Notes: generated by a model not told the origin, from the letters alone. DNA of 64,000 nt from Lepus europaeus (GCF_033115175.1 NC_084837.1:91570499-91634498); one strand, 5' to 3'. Numbered from the stretch's first letter, positions 33,891-44,040 are shown. Numbers and translations: made by a program.

Positions 33891-35080
33891 TCATCGGACT
33901 GGAAATTCATGTATGTCGGCTATAAATCACTCTGACTTCATTTTGAAAGGAGAGCCACAGAGCGGATCCAGGAGGTTAAAAACCTGTAACTCGAAAGTAT
34001 CAGTAGACTTCATGACGTTAGCAGGTGTGTATGTGCTTGCACACGCGTGAAGACACACAGCCCTGCTGCTGAAAGGACCTAAAAACTACAACACTTCCAT
34101 TAGCAGCAAGCACACCCAGCATCTAGATTTTGGTCTCTAAAGACCACTTCCCACCCACCACAAGGGACCAGGAGTCACTGGACAAATGGCCAAGTCCACG
34201 CTCAGGACATGCAGTGGACAGATGACCCAGGAACACCACCTTTGATTAGGAAAAGGCCCAGGAGGCATCCACAAGAGGTTCCCAGACAGGACCATCTGAG
34301 AAGCACCAGGGATAGCTACACCTGGGGCGAACCCGCCAAGGACGTATGCAGAATGACATTCTAGAAAAGGAACCCTCACTGGTCAGCCACCGAGGACGCT
34401 AAGGATTCATTTACTATTTTGGACAATTGTCAACTAAAGTCGCTGAGCCCTCCACGCCGCTTGGCCCCACTTCTGTGGTGCAGGGTGCTCTCTCCCTACT
34501 GCGGTGGTCTCGCAAATGCAGGGAGAAGTGGCGCGATGACAGTGCCACTGCAGTGGCCACAATGAATTACTGGTCACCAGTGGCTGCTCACACAAAGCGG
34601 GAAAGTTCTAGATACTATGCATGTCCTAATGAACCTAGGAAGTAGAAGTATCCTTGCTACCCCCACCCGGCATCTCCCTGTTCCTCCCTCACGCCCCCCC
34701 CCCACCCCGCCGCCAAAAAAAAAAAATCAAGCCTGGATCTAATCAAGCCCTAAGATCTAACTACAGTTTAGCAATCAGCAAACCTCAGACTCTGCGAAGC
34801 TCCAAGGACAAATAATTTGGCTTCTTCAAAGAAGGCATGTGTGTGTGAGAGAGAAAAAATGAGATACAAAGGATGAGCCCAACACATGTAGAAGCTTCAG
34901 ATTCTAATTCAAGTAAATTAAAACAATTTTTTGAGACAACTGAGAACTTTATACAGATTGAATACTGATACTACTAGAAATTGCTAATTCTTTAGGTGGC
35001 TTAGTGGTATGAGGGTTTAATTTACAAAACAGATTTTCCCTTTTGGAGATGGTCAAATTTTGACAAATTGCTGACAGTCT
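33890..35080 (+). mobile_element. Ancient retroelement, probably L1 in its 3' part
   Basis: 34,860-35,060 reads like an old L1 3'UTR: AAACAATTTTTTGAGACAAC, TGAATACTGATACTACTAG and GCTTAGTGGTATGAGGG, then TTTTGGAGATGG. The 5' part (33,900-34,740) has no convincing coding frame and I cannot name it. A C- and A-rich low-complexity patch lies at 34,694-34,727. Confidence 0.4.
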
Positions 35081-35280
35081 GGGGTTGGCTGCCTGGCAAT
35101 GCAGGGGTGGTAGCCGGTAGATATGGGCAGGTTATGGGGGACGCCAGACTCCCCACTCATAAGAGCTGTATGATGGGCAGGTGGAGACTCCATCTACTCC
35201 CCTGTCTGGCACTTTCTCTAGTGAAAAGCTACATGAATGGAACCCATGCTGTCTCCACATGAGCCCCTGCACTCTCAAAG
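35081..35280. other. Short intergenic spacer, nothing recognised
   Basis: About 200 bp between an old L1-like segment and a C-repeat. Confidence 0.5.
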
Positions 35281-35290
35281 ATCATCCAGG

Positions 35291-35610
35291 ATGCGGCCAG
35301 CACTGTCGCGCAGCGGGTTAAAGCCCTAGCCTGCAGTGCCAGCATCCCATATGGATACTGGTTCGAGTCCCGACTGGTCTACTTCCGATCTAGCTCTCTG
35401 CCATGGCCTGGGAAAGCAGTAGAAGATGGTCAAGTCCTTGGGCCCCTGCACCTGCATGGGAGACCCAGAAAAAGCTCCTGGCTCCTGGTTCCTGGCTTCG
35501 GATTGGTGAAGCTTCGGCCTTTGTGGCCATTTAGGGAGTGAACCATTGGATGGAAGACTTCCCTGTCTCTCTGGCTCTACTTCTCCCTGTCTTTCCAATG
35601 AATAAAATAA
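35291..35610 (+). mobile_element. C-repeat (CSINE) whose tail became a (TA)n array
   Basis: Head GCGGCCAGCACTGTCGCGCA, box B GGTTCGAGTCC, and tail AATGAATAAAATAAATATAT. The 10-bp target duplication ATCATCCAGG lies at 35,281-35,290 and again at 35,698-35,707, beyond the (TA)n array. Confidence 0.94.
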
Positions 35611-35699
35611 ATATATATATATATATATGTGATATATATATGTGATATATATATATGTGATATATATATATCTATATATATATATCTATATATATATAT
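35609..35699. repeat. (TA)n-rich microsatellite with TGTGA interruptions
   Basis: About 90 bp of TATATA broken by three TGTGATATA units and by TATCTATATA. It is self-complementary and may extrude cruciforms. It lies inside the target duplication of the preceding C-repeat. Confidence 0.95.
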
Positions 35700-35707
35700 C
35701 ATCCAGG

Positions 35708-35955
35708 CTGGAGCGGACCCAGGAAGCACTCACCAGGCTGCAGGTACCACCGAACACGTGGGAAGCTCAAGGACAGGACCCATCCAGTCTCCTGGTCAAG
35801 GTGATGAGGTGAGTTCACCTGCTCTCCGCCACAGGACACGCACACCCCACCCCAGCCTCCTATCAATCCCAGTAAAATCAGGAGGGGCATGTCCACATTG
35901 AGGCCTGGTCTTTCTGGTCTTATTTTCATTCAAACACTTCACTTGTGAACTACGA
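35708..35955. other. Intergenic spacer, nothing recognised
   Basis: Single-copy DNA between the (TA)n array and a split MITE. Confidence 0.45.
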
Positions 35956-36475
35956 AGTCCCTCACAAAGTTCATGGAGGGGCTGGGGCTGGGGCATAGTG
36001 GGTTAAGCCACAGACTGCGACACCGAGTCCCGGCTGCTCCACTTCTGATCCAGCTCCCTACTAATGCTCCCGGGAAAGCAGTGGAAGATGGCCCAAGTCT
36101 TTGGGTTCCTGCATCCATGTAGGAGACCCAGATGAAGCTCCTGGCTTCAGCCTGGCCCAGCCCTGGCTACTGAGGCCATCAGGGGAGTCCATCTGGGGAA
36201 TGAACCAGCAAGTGGAAGGGTCTCTCCCTCTTTCTCTCATTCTCTGTGACTCTGCCTTTGAAATAAACAATTTTTTTTTAAGAATTCATAGAAAACAGAA
36301 TTAAATCATAGGTTAACTTTGCTACAAACGTTTTTGAAATCTGTGCATAGTTTTTTTCATAAGACGCATTTTCCATAAACTTGTTGATGATATTTTATAT
36401 GCATGGATTTCAGAAGTTCTTTTGCACCATTTAACTTATCTTTTAATTTGTTTTCCACAACCTTTTTGAAGGACT
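35956..36475. mobile_element. Mariner-like palindromic MITE split by a C-repeat
   Basis: The left end, CTCACAAAGTTCATGGA, is at about 35,960-35,976. The element resumes after the C-repeat with GAATTCATAGAAAACAGAAT, ACGTTTTTGAAATCTGTGCA, CATTTTCCATAAACTTGTTG and an inverted second half closing TTTTCCACAACCTTTTTGAA. The two halves are imperfect inverted copies. Confidence 0.6.
35977..36284 (+). mobile_element. C-repeat (CSINE) inserted in a MITE
   Basis: Head GGGGCTGGGGCATAGTGGGT, GAGTCCCGGCTGCTCCACTT, body, and an AAATAAACAATTTTTTTTTAAG tail. It duplicated a short stretch of the MITE (GTTCATGGA and ATTCATAGA). Confidence 0.92.
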
Positions 36476-36550
36476 CTTTTTCAAACATGTAGAAAAGATT
36501 ACACGATGATTACAGAGAGATGAAAGTCACTTTACAGTGTTTTTAATGAC

Positions 36551-36850
36551 CTTTTTTTTTTAAAAAAAGATTTTATTTATTTGAAAGGCAAAGTGACAGC
36601 GAGGGAGGGAAGAGACAGAGATCTTTCATCTGCTGTTCACTCCCCAAATGGCTGCACTGGGTTCATTACCCAAATGCTACAGGCTGAAGCCAGGAGCCAA
36701 GTCTTCTTCCAGGTCTCCCACGTGGGTGCAGGGGCCCAAGCACTTGGGCCATCTTCCACTGCTTTTTCAAGTGCTTTAGCAGGGAGCTGGATCAGAAGCA
36801 GAGCAGCCTGGAGTCATGTGGGATGCTATTGTGCCACGGTGCCGACTCCA
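36551..36850 (-). mobile_element. C-repeat (CSINE), antisense
   Basis: Inverted tail TTTATTTATTTGAAAGGCAA, TTTCATCTGCTGTTCACTCC, then the inverted head ending GCCACGGTGCCGACTCC. Confidence 0.92.
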
Positions 36851-37186
36851 AAATGTGAACATTTTAGCATTCTTTTCAGATTATTTGAGAAGTTTCATGC
36901 TGTGACAGAGCTGAGTTCTCCGTCATTCCATCCCCCACCTCCCATCTCAGAAAACCACGGTGGTGCGGGTGCTCTTTCTACTCCTGTTTTTATATTTTCA
37001 GAAGTAGGACTGTTTGGTGTGGATTTCTGTTTTCCCTAAATAGTATCGTGCCATGTATTTCCTTTTGCAACTTGCTCTTTTCACACAAAAACACTGCTTT
37101 TGAGATGTATCCAAGACGATACATACAGATCTATGCCATGCATTTTAATGCCTATGTACAATTCCATTAGAGGAAAAGTGCATAGA

Positions 37187-37418
37187 TTTTTTTTTTAGAA
37201 AGTTTTTATTTAATAAATATAAATTTCGTAGGTATAGCTTTTGGAATACAGCGGTTCTTCTCCCCACACCCCCCTCCCACCCCCAAACCATCCCACCTCC
37301 TACTCCCTCTCCCATCCCATTCTTCATTAAGATTCATTTTTAATTATCTTTATATACGGAAGATCAACTCTATGCTAAGTAAAGATTTCAACAGTTTAAG
37401 TTCATAAATTTTTAACAA
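37187..37418 (-). mobile_element. Lagomorph L1 3' end, antisense, truncated
   Basis: T-run, then TTTATTTAATAAATATAAAT, a C-rich tract (CCCACACCCCCCTCCCACCC) and ATTCATTTTTAATTATCTTT, CGGAAGATCAACTC, AAGTAAAGATTTCAACAG. This matches the rabbit L1 3'UTR as I remember it. It sits inside the older L1. Confidence 0.8.
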
Positions 37419-37457
37419 ATCCATTTGTGTGTTACTGAGCAGGTTGTTTCCAATGAT

Positions 37458-37738
37458 TTTTTAAAAAATATTTATTTATTTATTTGAAAGGCAGAGCTAC
37501 AGAGAGGCAGAGACAGAGCCAGAACTGCACCAATCTGAAGCCAGGAGCCAGGAACTTCTTCCAGGTCTTCCATGCAGGCGCAGGGGCTCAAGGACTTAGG
37601 CCGTCTTCCACTGCTTTCCCAGGCCATAGCAGAGAGCTGGATTGGAAGTGGAACAGCCGGGTCTTGAACTGGCACCCAAACGGGATGCTGGCACGGCAGG
37701 CGGCAGCTTTACCCACTACACTACAGTGCCGGCCCCCA
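37458..37738 (-). mobile_element. C-repeat (CSINE), antisense, 5'-part deleted tract
   Basis: Inverted tail AATATTTATTTATTTATTTG, no TTCCATCTG segment (deleted), then CCAATCTGAAGCCAGGAGCC and the inverted head ending CTACAGTGCCGGCCCCC. It is inserted in the old L1; flanking ATTGATTTTT and AATGATTTTT look like the target duplication. Confidence 0.92.
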
Positions 37739-38009
37739 TTGATTTTTGCTCAGACAAGGAGGCCATGACGATTCTGTGTGTACACATCTGTTGGATTCTT
37801 TTGGGAGGATTTCTCTGAGGTGCATGGAGGGAGTAGAATTCCCAGCTCACGGAGTCGCTCTGCTTCTGCCTTGTTATCCTCAGGCTGCTTTACAACGTAG
37901 TGGAATGGATTTTTGCTTCCACAAAGTGTTTGACCATATTAGCCATGCCCAGCCTCATGGAAGCTTGTGTTGTCAAACATTTATCAACCCAGTGCCCTGG
38001 TGTGGTTGT

Positions 38010-38240
38010 GGTCCCAGAGCTGCTTGGGATTCCAGCTTCCTGGTCACGCACACCTGGGAGGCACCCCAAATAGCTGGGTCCTTGGCACCCAGGTGGGAGA
38101 CCTGGATGGAGCTGCAGGTGCCTCGCTCAGCCTGGCCCAGCCCTGGCTGATGCAGGCATTTGGGAATTGAACCAGCAGATAGAAGATCTCTGTTTCTCTG
38201 TGTCTTTCAGAAAAATACAAACCAAGGCACAATTTTTAAA
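38010..38240 (+). mobile_element. C-repeat, highly diverged
   Basis: GCTTGGGATTCCAGCTTCCT, then ACCCAGGTGGGAGACCTGGA, CTGGCCCAGCCCTGGCTGAT and GAACCAGCAGATAGAAGATC. The head is barely recognisable. Inserted in the old L1. Confidence 0.75.
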
Positions 38241-38467
38241 AAACATTAATAATCCAGTGGAATGGGTTGCTCTGTGTGTTTTGATTTCCATTTCTGTGAC
38301 ACCTAGCGAGAGGCTCATTCCGTGTGTGAGCCAGCCCGGCTCCCTCCCAGTGCACCTGTGTCCTCCATCCGTTGCTCTCTGGGAGTTTTGCTCTCAGTCC
38401 TGACTTGGAAGAACTCGTCATGTATGCCACGTATCACTTTCAGTCAATGATAGGACGTTTTGTGTCA

Positions 38468-38796
38468 GGATCAGCATTGTGGCATGGGAGGTTAGACCGC
38501 TGCCTGCGATGCTGGCCTCCCTTGTGAGCACAGGTTCAAGTCCCTGCTGCTCCACTTCTGATTCAGCTCCCTGCCAACGTACCTGGGAAAGCAGCAGAGG
38601 ATGGCCCAAGTGCTTAGGCCTCTGCACCCAAGTGGGAGACCCAAAGAAGCTCCTGGCTCGTGGCTTCAGTCTGGCCCAGCCCTGGCCATTGTGGACATTT
38701 GGGGAGTGAACCAGTGAATGGAAGCTTTCTCTCTTTGTCTCTCTTTCTCTCTGTGTAACTCTTTCAAATAAATAAATACATCTTTTAAAAAATGTT
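38468..38796 (+). mobile_element. C-repeat (CSINE)
   Basis: Head GGATCAGCATTGTGGCATGG, box B GGTTCAAGTCC, and an AAATAAATAAATACATCTTT tail. It abuts a second, shortened copy. Confidence 0.92.
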
Positions 38797-38985
38797 TTGG
38801 GGCCCTCACTGTGGTGCAGAGTTAAAGCCCCAGCGTGCAGTGCTGGCATCCCTTATGGGTGCTGATTTAAGTCCCGGCTGAACAGCTGGGAGTAAACCAG
38901 CAGATGGAAGACTTCTCTCTCTCTCTCTCCCTCTGGCTCTCTCTTTTTAACTATCTTTCAAATAAATAAAAATAATTCTTTTAAA
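38797..38985 (+). mobile_element. C-repeat (CSINE) with large internal deletion
   Basis: Head GGGGCCCTCACTGTGGTGCA, TTTAAGTCCCGGCTGAAC and then directly GGGAGTAAACCAGCAGATGG with an AAATAAATAAAA tail. About 130 bp of the body is missing. Confidence 0.9.
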
Positions 38986-39175
38986 AAAGGTTTTATGTTT
39001 TGTTACTTTATGGGCTCATTTACTGCACAGGTGCTTAAATTTTAATATAATCAACTTGGTTGCTTTTTTCATTATTCTGTGTGTGTGTGTTGTTCGGTAA
39101 TCCTTCCCCTTCTCAGGCCCCGAGGTTTCTCTGCAACACTCCATCCTAGAATACTTTAACCCCTCTACAATTTAA

Positions 39176-39255
39176 TTTTTTAAAAAGATTTATTTATCTA
39201 TTTATTTGAAAGTCAAAGTTACACAGAGAGGAGAGGCAGAGAGAGAGAGTTTGAG
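39176..39255 (-). mobile_element. C-repeat 3' fragment, antisense
   Basis: TTAAAAAGATTTATTTATCT, ATTTATTTGAAAGTCAAAGT and GAGAGGAGAGGCAGAGAGAG only; the rest is absent. Confidence 0.8.
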
Positions 39256-39539
39256 TATCATGCAAGGGAGACTTCTGCTCTGCCACCATAAAGGTGGGCT
39301 ATTGTCCCAGAGACCCTGAGTGTCGGCCCCACTGATGTGCCGTGCCATGGCCGGACATCACATTCTCGTTTGGGTAGCGTCTGTGGAGTGTTCACGGCTG
39401 TGGGCTCTGCTCTGTTCCACTGGTCTCTCTGTCCGCACACACCACACGTTCCTGCTCATTGCAGCTTTGAAATCAGTCTTGATTTCCATCCAAGCCAAGT
39501 CCTCCTTCCTTCTTCTTCATAATTCTATTGGCTATTCTT

Positions 39540-39610
39540 TTTCTTAAATATTTATTTATTTATTTGAAAGGCAGAGTTACAGAGAGGCATAGGCAGAGGG
39601 AAAGAGGCAG

Positions 39611-39658
<48 letters not shown>

Positions 39659-39914
39659 CTCCCATCCACTGGTTCACTCTCCAGCTGGTCCCAATGGCTG
39701 AAGCTGCACTGATCTGAAGCCAGGAGCCAGGAGCTTCTTCCAGGTCTCCCATGTGGGTACAGGAGCCCAAGCACTTGAGCCATCTTCTACTGCTTTCCCA
39801 GGCCATAGCAGAGAGCTGGATCGGAAGTGGAGCAGCGGGGACTCGAATTGGCACCCATATGGGATGCCGGCACTGCAGGCAGTGGCTTTACTCGTTACAC
39901 CACAGCACCAGCCC
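39540..39914 (-). mobile_element. C-repeat (CSINE), antisense, expanded (GA)n
   Basis: Inverted tail AAATATTTATTTATTTATTT, a (GA)n run at 39,616-39,656, body and inverted head ending CACAGCACCAGCCC. A 15-bp target duplication, CTATTGGCTATTCTT, lies at 39,525-39,539 and 39,915-39,929, and restores the old L1 when joined. Confidence 0.96.
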
Positions 39915-40104
39915 CTATTGGCTATTCTTAGTCCCTAACTTTTCATACACATTTCAGTGTCAGTTTATCAAATTGCACAGAAAACATCCTGTTAGGATTT
40001 TGCTTCATATCGCATCTATAGATTGTTAGGGCAGATGACTTCGTTAATGAAAATGAATTTTCTCATCAGTGACTAATGGTAGAGCTTGGGATCTATTTGC
40101 TTCG

Positions 40105-40320
40105 GTAAATCTATTTATCTGCGAGGCAGACAGCGAGCGAGACTGCTGCCATCCAAGTATCTGCAACAGGCCCTGACTGGGGAGAAGCCAGGAGCAAGGA
40201 ACTCAGTCCAGGTCTCCCACGTGGGTGGCAGGGACCCAATCACCCCAGCTGCCACCTGCTGCCTCTCGGGTGCACGTTAGCAGGGAGCTTGAATCAAGAA
40301 TGGAGCCAGGACAAAACGTC
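40105..40320 (-). mobile_element. C-repeat-like SINE, antisense, old subfamily
   Basis: GTAAATCTATTTATCTGCGA, GACTGGGGAGAAGCCAGGAG, TCCAGGTCTCCCACGTGGGT and GTTAGCAGGGAGCTTGAATC. More diverged than other copies. Confidence 0.75.
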
Positions 40321-40516
40321 TTCTTTGATACGGTTTTGAATTTTTCTCCATAAAGAGCTTATGCAGCTATAAGTTTATGCATAGGTGGTTTTTACTGCTA
40401 CTGTAAATGCATTTTTCTTCACATTTCATTTTTCTAATTGGTTACTACTTATGCATAAGAGTGCTATTGATGAATGCATTTTATCTGGGATCCAAGAACT
40501 GAACTCAATTCTTCTT

Positions 40517-40792
40517 TTCCTACGATTTATCTATTTGAAAGAGTGACAGACAGGGAAAGACAGAGATCTTCCAACCACTGGGTCACTCTCTAAATGCCAA
40601 CAGCCAGGGCTGGGCCAGGAGTCAGGGACTTCATGCAGATCTTCCACGTGGGAGGCAGAAACCCAAGGACTTGGGTCATCACTCAAAGCTTCCCAGGCGC
40701 ATTAGCAGGAATCTTGGTCAGAAGCCGAGCAGCCAGAATTCCAATAAGCGCTCTGATACTGGATGCACGTGCCAGCTGGGCTCTGATGTGTT
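40517..40792 (-). mobile_element. C-repeat-like SINE, antisense, old subfamily
   Basis: TACGATTTATCTATTTGAAA, CCAGGGCTGGGCCAGGAGTC, CATTAGCAGGAATCTTGGTC, ending in a degraded head. Confidence 0.75.
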
Positions 40793-41221
40793 GTGTTTTG
40801 CTTGTATACTCTCTCTAGGCAGTGATAATACCCACAAATGACTACAGCTTCATTTCTCTCATTTCACTCGTTATACCTTTATCCATCTTACGCCATCAAG
40901 AGAACCTCCATTACCACGTTGAATGGAGGCAGTGATGATGAATATTTTTGCTATTGTTTTTGCTGACTATGACGATAACTTCCAACATTTTACTGTTATC
41001 TAGTACGTGGCTGTCAGTCTGGTTTAGCTCTCCATTGTCAGATTGTAAGAAGTTTCCTTCCATTCCTAGTTTGCTACCTTACGAGAAATCACGAGTGGCT
41101 TTTGAATTTTGTAAAATGGTTTATCTGCTGCTTCCTAAGTTTTCCAGGTGTCTAGAAAATAATTTATGCTTGCCAAGTTAGCTGTAGAGCTCTGCGTCTC
41201 ATGCTTTGTTGATGTTGCCCA

Positions 41222-41512
41222 AATTTAAAAAAAAAATTATTTATTTACTTGATAGGCAGACAGATGGAGAGAGAGAGTCTTCCATTTGCTTGTTCACTCC
41301 CCAATTGGCCACAACGGCTGGAGCTGAGCTGATCCAAAGCCAAGAGCTTCTTCCAGGTCTCCCATGTGGGTACAGAGACCCAAGCACTTGGGCCATCTTC
41401 TACTGCTTTCCCAGGCCACAGCAGAGAGCTGGATCGGAAGAGGAGCCGCTGGGACTAGAACCGGCGCTCATACAGGATGCCGGCACTGCAGGCTGCAGCT
41501 TTACTGGACACT
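41222..41512 (-). mobile_element. C-repeat (CSINE), antisense
   Basis: Inverted tail AAAAATTATTTATTTACTTG, TCTTCCATTTGCTTGTTCAC, CCAAAGCCAAGAGCTTCTTC and ATGCCGGCACTGCAGGCTGC. The extreme head end is missing. Confidence 0.92.
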
Positions 41513-41682
41513 GAGGGAAGTGTCCTCATGGGCGCAGTGCGGAGGCCTGGGCTGAGCAGGAGGCACCTTGGCCTCGTCTTTTCCCCTGGTGCTCTTCAGC
41601 CCCCAAATCATTGATCTCTCCTGCCTGTGGATCAATTCTTTTCAAGTTTCTGAGCAAGTCCCCGTGAAGCAGCCATTCCACA

Positions 41683-42138
41683 TCCATCATCCCCCCATCC
41701 CTCCTGTCCACCCATCCATCAATCCATCTGTCCACTCCCTCATCCATCAATCCATCTACCCATCATCCATCCATCCGACTGTCCACTCAGTCATCATTCT
41801 ATCATCTGTCTATCCATATCCACCCACTCCCTCGTCCATCCATCAATCCATCCATACATCATCCATCCTACTGTCCACCCCGCCATCATTCCATCTGTCC
41901 ATCCATATCACCCTCTCCCCCATCCATCCATCTACCCAACCATCATTCCATCTGTCCATCCACATGCACCCACTCCCTTATCCATCCATACATCATCCAT
42001 CCTACTGTCCACCCTGCCATCATCCCATCTGTCCATCCATATCACCCTCTCCCTCATCCATCCATCCATCCTACCGTCCACCTAGCCATCATTCCATCTG
42101 TCCATCCATCCACCCACCCACCCATCCATCCATCCCCA
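41683..42138. repeat. (ATCC)n minisatellite with a longer repeat unit
   Basis: About 455 bp of CATC and ATCC tetranucleotides. A longer unit containing ATCATTCCATCTGTCCATCC recurs near 41,787, 41,883, 41,943, 42,017 and 42,085 (spacings about 60-96 bp). The open frame through it, rich in His, Pro, Ser and Ile, is an artefact. Confidence 0.93.
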
Positions 42139-42149
42139 GTATTGCCACA

Positions 42150-42320
42150 CAAGCCCTATAAACTATGTGACCTTGGGCAAGCTGAAGTTCAGCTCCCTTA
42201 TCCATGAAGTGAGTGTAATAACGGCAATTATCTCATGGGAAAGTCAGATGAGTAGGAAACGTACGAAGCACTGACTCACGCGCGATAAGCACTCTCAAAA
42301 ATATTAGTTGCTATCTTCAT
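42150..42320 (+). mobile_element. MIR SINE relic
   Basis: AACTATGTGACCTTGGGCAA, CTCCCTTATCCATGAAGTGA, ACGGCAATTATCTCATGG and GATGAGTAGGAAACG follow the MIR consensus closely. Plus orientation. Confidence 0.8.
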
Positions 42321-42324
42321 CCCT

Positions 42325-42450
42325 CACAGATTCACTTAACTAACATTTCCTGGGTTCCCACTAAGTGTTAATCATTGGAGATTGAAGACAAAGGCCCCGC
42401 GTTGAGAATTCACCGTCCAGGGACAGGAAGCAGACAGCAGCAGATGGGAC
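42325..42450 (+). mobile_element. L2 LINE 3' end relic
   Basis: TTCACTTAACTAACATTTCC, CCCACTAAGTGTTAATCATT, GGAGATTGAAGACAAAGGCC and ACAGGAAGCAGACAGCAGC fit the L2 3' end. Confidence 0.6.
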
Positions 42451-42459
42451 TATTAAACT

Positions 42460-42721
42460 GTCATTCTGTCCCAGGTTCCCAAGACCCCACACGGCCACCA
42501 GTTTGATGAATTCCCCTCTGCCTGCTGCCCCTATCCCCCACCCCTACTAAAATATAAAAAGGCCCAGCCTCTGGGGTCAGGGCCTTCTGCTACACGCTCC
42601 ATCAACACACATGCTGGGAGTTGGTCACTCACCTCTGAGAACTTGCTTTCTCTGAATAAATTCAGTCTGGCTCCTCCTCTCCATTCTGCGTCTCTTTTCC
42701 TAACACCTGTGGTGCCATTCA
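42460..42721 (+). mobile_element. ERV1-like LTR (old endogenous retrovirus relic)
   Basis: TATAAAAA box at 42,553-42,560, polyadenylation signal AATAAA at 42,655-42,660, and a CA end at 42,720-42,721. It is followed by TTGGGGGCCC, which resembles the start of a proline-tRNA primer site of gammaretrovirus-like elements. No gag, pol or env sequence follows, so it is a solitary or truncated LTR. The left end is uncertain. Confidence 0.6.
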
Positions 42722-42860
42722 TGTTGGGGGCCCAGAGCTCTAAGGAGTCATCATGGGCATCGTCGGGTTCCCCACACTGCAGTCCCTCACACTCTTCCCT
42801 CCCTGTCTCCTGGCTCCGCCCAGAGCTCTCCCGAGCTCAACCAGCCTGCTCAGCATGCAA

Positions 42861-43206
42861 ATTTTTTTTAAGATTTATTTATTTGAAAGTCAGTTACACA
42901 GAGAGAGGAGGAGAGAGGGAGGGAAGGAGAGAGAGGGAGGAGAGTGAGTCACCTATCCATTGGTTCACTTCCCCAATTGGCCACAATGGCTGGAGCTGTG
43001 CCCATCCAAAGCCAGGAGCCAGGAGCTTCTTCCAGGTCTCCCATGTGGGTGCAGGGGCCCAAGGACCTGAGCCATCTTCTACTGGTTTCCCAGGCCACAG
43101 CAGAGAGCTGGATGGGAAGTGGAGCAGCCGGGACTCGAATCAGCACCAATATGGGATGCTGGCACTGCAGGCGGTGCCTTTACCCACTATGCCACAGCAC
43201 CAGCCC
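42861..43206 (-). mobile_element. C-repeat (CSINE), antisense
   Basis: Inverted tail AAGATTTATTTATTTGAAAG, GGAGGAGAG tract, body and head ending CACAGCACCAGCCC. A 12-bp target duplication, CTCAGCATGCAA, lies at 42,849-42,860 and 43,207-43,218. Confidence 0.95.
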
Positions 43207-43285
43207 CTCAGCATGCAATCTTCAGGCCAGCTCCTGGGCTGTAGGAGACTGGCTAAAGAGAGGTAGCAAGATCTGGACCAAAGCG

Positions 43286-43370
43286 ACCGGCGCTGTGGCA
43301 CAGCAGGTTAAGCTGCTGTCTTCACTGCCAGCATCCCTAGAGCAGGAACTGGACTGGAGCTGGGCAGACG
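43286..43370 (+). mobile_element. C-repeat 5' fragment
   Basis: Only the tRNA-like head is present, GACCGGCGCTGTGGCACAGC, AGGTTAAGCTGCTGTC, then a collapse to CTGGACTGGAGCTGG. No tail. Confidence 0.75.
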
Positions 43371-43907
43371 CGTGGCATTAGGATCCTGCTGTCTCAGCCT
43401 GGGCCTGAGCACACACCGTGCTAGGTGGCACATGGCCCTCCTCACCTCCCTCTGGAATGCATGGCACTCACACCTGCCGTGCCTCGGTTAGCCCAGGTCA
43501 ATGCCGCGTATACGTGAGACGACTTCCAGGGCGTGCACCCTCACACAGCTCATGTCCCGGCTCTCACTGTCAACTTCTGTGACTACTTTCTCCCAGCTGG
43601 CCCTGTGAGGACAGGCATCATGTCTGATGGATGGATCTCTGCATCGCAGCAAGCCTGCCTGGCACACACCAGATTCTCCCTGTGTAAATGCCGGCTGGAA
43701 GCATGGGGGGACAGGACGGCCACATGGATGGCTGCGGGAGAGGGGTGAGAGCATGTGTGCACCGGAGGCTGTGTGACTCACAGCAAGCCACTTCCCTTTC
43801 CGGGCCTTGCTTACGCAGCCTGTAAAGCCAGGGGCACAGGACAGAAGCCCCTTCTAGCGCAAAGTGTCCAGTGCTGGTAACATCTTTGGCGATGGTTCAG
43901 TCTAGAG
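43371..43907. other. Single-copy intergenic DNA, nothing recognised
   Basis: About 540 bp between a SINE fragment and a MITE; no feature recognised. Confidence 0.5.
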
Positions 43908-44040
43908 TGTATGGGGTTACTTCAAAAGCTCATGAAACATGGGGGGAGTGAATTTTGCTGTTAAGCATTTTTGCACAGTGAAGTAGTTAATGTATATTGT
44001 GAAAAAAACTGTGTATGGATTTCAAGAAGATTCTATATCT
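43908..44040. mobile_element. Mariner-like MITE relic
   Basis: GGTTACTTCAAAAGCTCATG, TATTGTGAAAAAAACTGTGT and ATGGATTTCAAGAAGATTC. Same family as the copies near 10.8, 15.7 and 36 kb; directly followed by an antisense SINE. Confidence 0.55.

Larger units (their letters stand above)
36870..41215 (-). mobile_element. Ancient LINE-1, antisense, broken by about ten younger insertions
   Basis: Old L1 pieces in consistent antisense order appear between the inserted SINEs: 36,870-37,180, 37,419-37,457, 37,740-38,010, 38,245-38,465, 38,990-39,170, 39,310-39,540, 39,930-40,090, 40,320-40,510 and 40,795-41,215. Recognisable stretches include TTTTGATTTCCATTTCTGTG, GCTCTGCTCTGTTCCACTGG, AGCTTTGAAATCAG, ACGTTGAATGGAGGCAGTGA and TGGTTTATCTGCTGC. 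All frames are broken. It is inert and very old. Confidence 0.7.

Noticed and set aside
33890-34740. Possible processed pseudogene
   Set aside because: No frame gives a recognisable protein, and the adjoining sequence resembles an old L1 3' region; left as an unassigned retroelement.
41568-42161. 197-codon frame rich in His, Ser, Pro and Ile
   Set aside because: It is the translation of the ATCC minisatellite; the 4-bp unit never introduces a stop in this frame.
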